Of a DNA stretch of 64,000 nt, positions 61,233 to 64,000 are shown in pieces (the first letter of the stretch is position 1; each line of letters starts with the position of its first letter). This DNA is from Circinella minor. Its lineage: Eukaryota > Mucoromycota > Mucoromycetes > Mucorales > Lichtheimiaceae. The DNA lies in NCBI GenBank assembly GCA_016758965.1, contig JAEPRB010000121.1, positions 59,138-123,137 on the forward strand. The letters run 5' to 3'. Position numbers and translations under genes: made by a program. The notes beneath the pieces were generated by a model. That model had not been told where the DNA came from, did no database searches, and saw nothing but the letters and a program-made list of their open reading frames with translations.

Positions 61233-62773
61233 CTAAGTTGAAGAAGTATTATTATTAATTTTTGTTGTTGTAAGTGATTCATCAGGATTTGTTTTCACTT
61301 GTTGTTTTTCATTTGATGATACTACTGAAGATTCTTCTTTTGGTTGTGTACTTTTATTAGTTGATAAAACTTCTTTTGTTGTTTTTTCTTCTACATTTGT
61401 TGTTGTTGTTGGTGTTGGTGTGACAGTAGCTAATCCACCAGCAGGAATAACCATTTCAATATCTTCATCAAGTTGAGGTATGATTGAATCACTATTTAAT
61501 TCAGATGGAGGTGAAGCAACTGAAGATAAATGAGTAGGTGATGACATGGTTGAAATTCCAGTGACTGCAATATCATCATCCATTTCTTCATCTTCTATAT
61601 CCTCCTCCTCTTCTTCTTCTTCTTCTTCTTCTTCTTCTTCTTCATCGGGTGGTTGTGAATTTGGATCATCATTTGATGTAACAAGATTTGCTGTTCCACC
61701 ATTTGCAACATATAATTTCATTGCTTCTTCATATTCCTCCATTTCTTTTTTATACATATCATAATATTTCTATAGAATATATATTTATTAACAATTTCTT
61801 TTCCTATCTATATAATATATATATATATATATATATAATATATTGGTTATTACCTGTTTTTCATCCTTTGATAAACCTTTCCATTTTTGACCTAAAAGTT
61901 TTGTTACATCACCTAAATTCTCTTGTGGAAATTCATCTTTTATTTTATCACGTTCCAATCGACAATATAAAAAGAAAACATTTCCAGGACCTTTAGGTGC
62001 ATTTGGATCCTTTTTCTTTTTTGGTGTTTTAAGCATTTTATCTATTCGACCTCGTTTTCCTCCAACATGACTATTTGTACGATACTAATAAATTTTTTAG
62101 ATAAATAGATGATTCATTATTTGATTTCTTTTTTTAACCCTCTCATTATTCTATTCTATTCTATTCTTTTTTTACCATTTCATCATCATATCCTATATCT
62201 GAATGATCACTATCTTGAAGTGTATTTGCTGTATTACCAGATCGATTTGAATGATGATGTACTTTTTCCATTCTTTCTAATAAAAACCTTTTTAAAAATA
62301 AAGTGTTATTTAAAATATATATATATATATATAATCATTTATATATATAAAAACCTTACGTTCTTTCAAGTCTTAAACGGTTAATACTTTTACGAGCTTT
62401 ATGAATTCGAACATGAAGAATATCATTTTCCTATATATATATTTTTTTTTAAAAAAAAAAAAATGAGTTAATCCAAAAAAAACTCTTTTTTTTTTTCATT
62501 TGTCTTTATAATATATATATATATATATATACATATATGTATAAAAATGAGGTGGAGGGAGGTATATACTTCTTCAATGTCGCGCACTCGTCGTTTAAGT
62601 TCTTTATATTTATTTCTGTATTTATCTAGAGAGCCCAAAAGAAAAAAAAATTAGTTAGTTAATTCCATTGTCATGGTGATTAAATATAAAGGATAAAGAA
62701 AAAAAAAACTCATTTTTCTTTTTTTTTATTTTTCTTATTGTTGAACTATTTTAGATCAAATACCTTCAGTCAT
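61233..62773 (-). CDS. HMG-box protein with INO80F-like N-terminal coiled coil
   Basis: Six exons (62764-62773, 62570-62625, 62360-62430, 62176-62287, 61854-62084, 61233-61769) give 338 residues. MTEDKYRNKYKELKRRVRDIEEENDILHVRIHKARKSINRLRLERTFLLERM is a coiled coil of the INO80 complex subunit F type. An HMG box follows (about residues 105-175: DPNAPKGPGNVFFLYCRLERDKIKDEFP...LGQKWKGLSKDEKQKYYDMYKKEMEEYEEAMK). A run of about 14 Glu (near 205) and a Ser/Thr-rich tail ending NNNTSST complete it. Yeast Nhp10 and human INO80F/TFPT-like subunits occupy comparable positions in INO80, so a chromatin-remodelling role is a reasonable inference. Two of the introns contain TA-dinucleotide runs. The first coding exon is just 10 bases. 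Confidence 0.85.
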
Positions 62774-63942
62774 ATTTGAGACAATTGTTTAAGTTAAATA
62801 TATATATATATATAAAAGTGGAGGAGGGTTGGGGGGGGGAAAGGAGAGGTTGTAAAATAAGAATAATAATAATAAAAAAAAGAAAGGAAAAAAAAAACGT
62901 TTTATGAGTTTGTGTAGTGGTGGTGTACGAAAGGGAAAGAAAGAAAGAAAAGAAAGGAAAGAGGAATATAAAAAGAGGAGGAAAAAGAATAGACAGAAAA
63001 CCTTTCTAATAATAATATAATAGTCTTTAATAATAATGAGCGCCTTTTTCTTTTCAACCTTTCTGGCTATAAAATCCCGTTTTCCTTTTTTTTTTATTTA
63101 TTTTTAGACAACCTTATAATTTAAATCAAAAAGTTTACTATTCTCTCATTCAATGAATTAGAATTTATATATTTTAAACGTCAACTCTCCTTATTTTTTT
63201 TTATTTTTCAACTCGACAATTATTTATAATGTTACTGCTACATTATAATTTTTTTTTACTGCTCATTTTGGTTTTTAGGTTGCCCTTTGATCATATTTAG
63301 TTTCGTTTTGTCATTGCATAGATAAGTTATAACAAACAATGATAATAAGAATAATAACTTATGAATATATTAACAGTCCGTAGTACCAGTTGAACTTTTT
63401 AATGCTCTCTTGTTTCTTTTTTTTTTTTTTTTTTATATATAAATGTTGTTTATTCTCAATCTTTTGGTCCGTGTGTACCTGAATAATATATAAACAACAA
63501 CAATTTTTGTCTGCGCTGTCATGGGATTTTGACAAGAGGGGGGGAAATATAATTGGAGGTTGGCGTCTTAACACGGTACTTTTTTTTAAGTTGTTTAAAC
63601 TTTCTTTCTTGCTATATATATATAGACATATTGCCACCTTTTATTACCATCAAATTTCGACAAAATGAATCTTATTCTCATATTTATCATCTACACCTGT
63701 AATATTTTTCTTTCGAGCAAAAATTAATGGATAGAATTATTTTGCTTTTTGAGGAAGAGGGATTGTTGAAACAATCATTTTTTATTGTAACCCCCCACGT
63801 CTACTTTTGTTTAGCATTATGTCTAATATATCAACGATCTTATACATCCTATTTATATATGACACTTTTTCATTATTTCTATTGTTTTTATCAGAATGTC
63901 CAAACATAGGTATAATCAAATTTGTACAAAACAGATAGTATA
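62774..63942. other. intergenic, low complexity, no supported gene
   Basis: TA repeats, G-runs (62829-62839; 63538-63545) and A/T homopolymers dominate. A 60-codon frame at 63727-63909 has no family features. A CTATAAAAT string at 63068 could be a TATA box, but no gene follows it in the window. Confidence 0.45.
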
Positions 63943-63950
63943 AAAAATAC

Positions 63951-63983
<33 letters not shown>

Positions 63984-64000
63984 AAATTTTGGCCCCCCCC
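63943..64000. repeat. poly-A tract and terminal poly-C
   Basis: The window ends in a run of about 29 A, then TAAAATTTTGG and eight C. This may be a true low-complexity tract or the ragged end of an assembled contig. Confidence 0.6.

Noticed and set aside
61546..61764. Plus-strand poly-Ser ORF
   Set aside because: It is the antisense of the Glu run in the HMG-box gene.

Overview
The window is nuclear DNA of a filamentous fungus, most likely an early-diverging one of the Mucoromycota (Mucorales-like). The reasons are strong A+T richness, genes split by many short GT-AG introns, a fungal-type elongation factor 3, a gephyrin-type molybdenum cofactor gene, and a lineage-type multi-copy gene family at 42.5-50.2 kb. 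The genus cannot be fixed from sequence alone. There are no rRNA genes, CRISPR arrays or recognisable tRNAs.

Layout: 0-3.6 kb holds a decayed Tc1/mariner (IS630-like) transposase and a tandem duplication. 3.6-12.4 kb is a housekeeping block: SEM1 (proteasome lid), a ZNG1/CBWD zinc-chaperone GTPase, RPT3 (proteasome base ATPase) and an RTG2/Ppx-GppA phosphatase-fold protein. 12.4-18.6 kb is accessory. It contains a pogo-type DNA transposon with terminal inverted repeats and a TA target duplication that has lost its catalytic core, a GC-richer island with a possible unrecognised gene, and degenerate repeats. 18.6-40.4 kb is gene-rich: succinate-semialdehyde dehydrogenase, a coiled-coil protein, a short folliculin/Lst7, a CREG-like secreted protein, dihydrolipoyl dehydrogenase, a HAD phosphatase of the pseudouridine-5'-phosphatase type, an SCI1-like basic protein, an unrecognised membrane protein anchored at both ends, and an HSF-type transcription factor.

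40.4-51.8 kb is the most dynamic part. A seven-exon gene (copy A) has been duplicated with its flanks. Copy B is a pseudogene carrying several small inverted-repeat elements, and copy A supplies the empty-site allele for one of them. A six-copy 68-bp satellite lies between the copies. 51.8-64 kb returns to genes: a small secreted cysteine-rich protein, a 56-residue membrane microprotein, a membrane-anchored SRPBCC/START-like protein, the gephyrin-type gene, EF-3, and an HMG-box protein whose N-terminal coiled coil looks like INO80 complex subunit F.

Most genes are independent housekeeping units rather than a pathway cluster. Loose functional links are two 26S proteasome subunits (SEM1, RPT3), mitochondrial carbon metabolism (SSADH, E3 dihydrolipoyl dehydrogenase) and nutrient or retrograde signalling (RTG2-like, Lst7-like). 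All exon boundaries were read by eye from GT/AG signals and reading-frame continuity, without transcript data.
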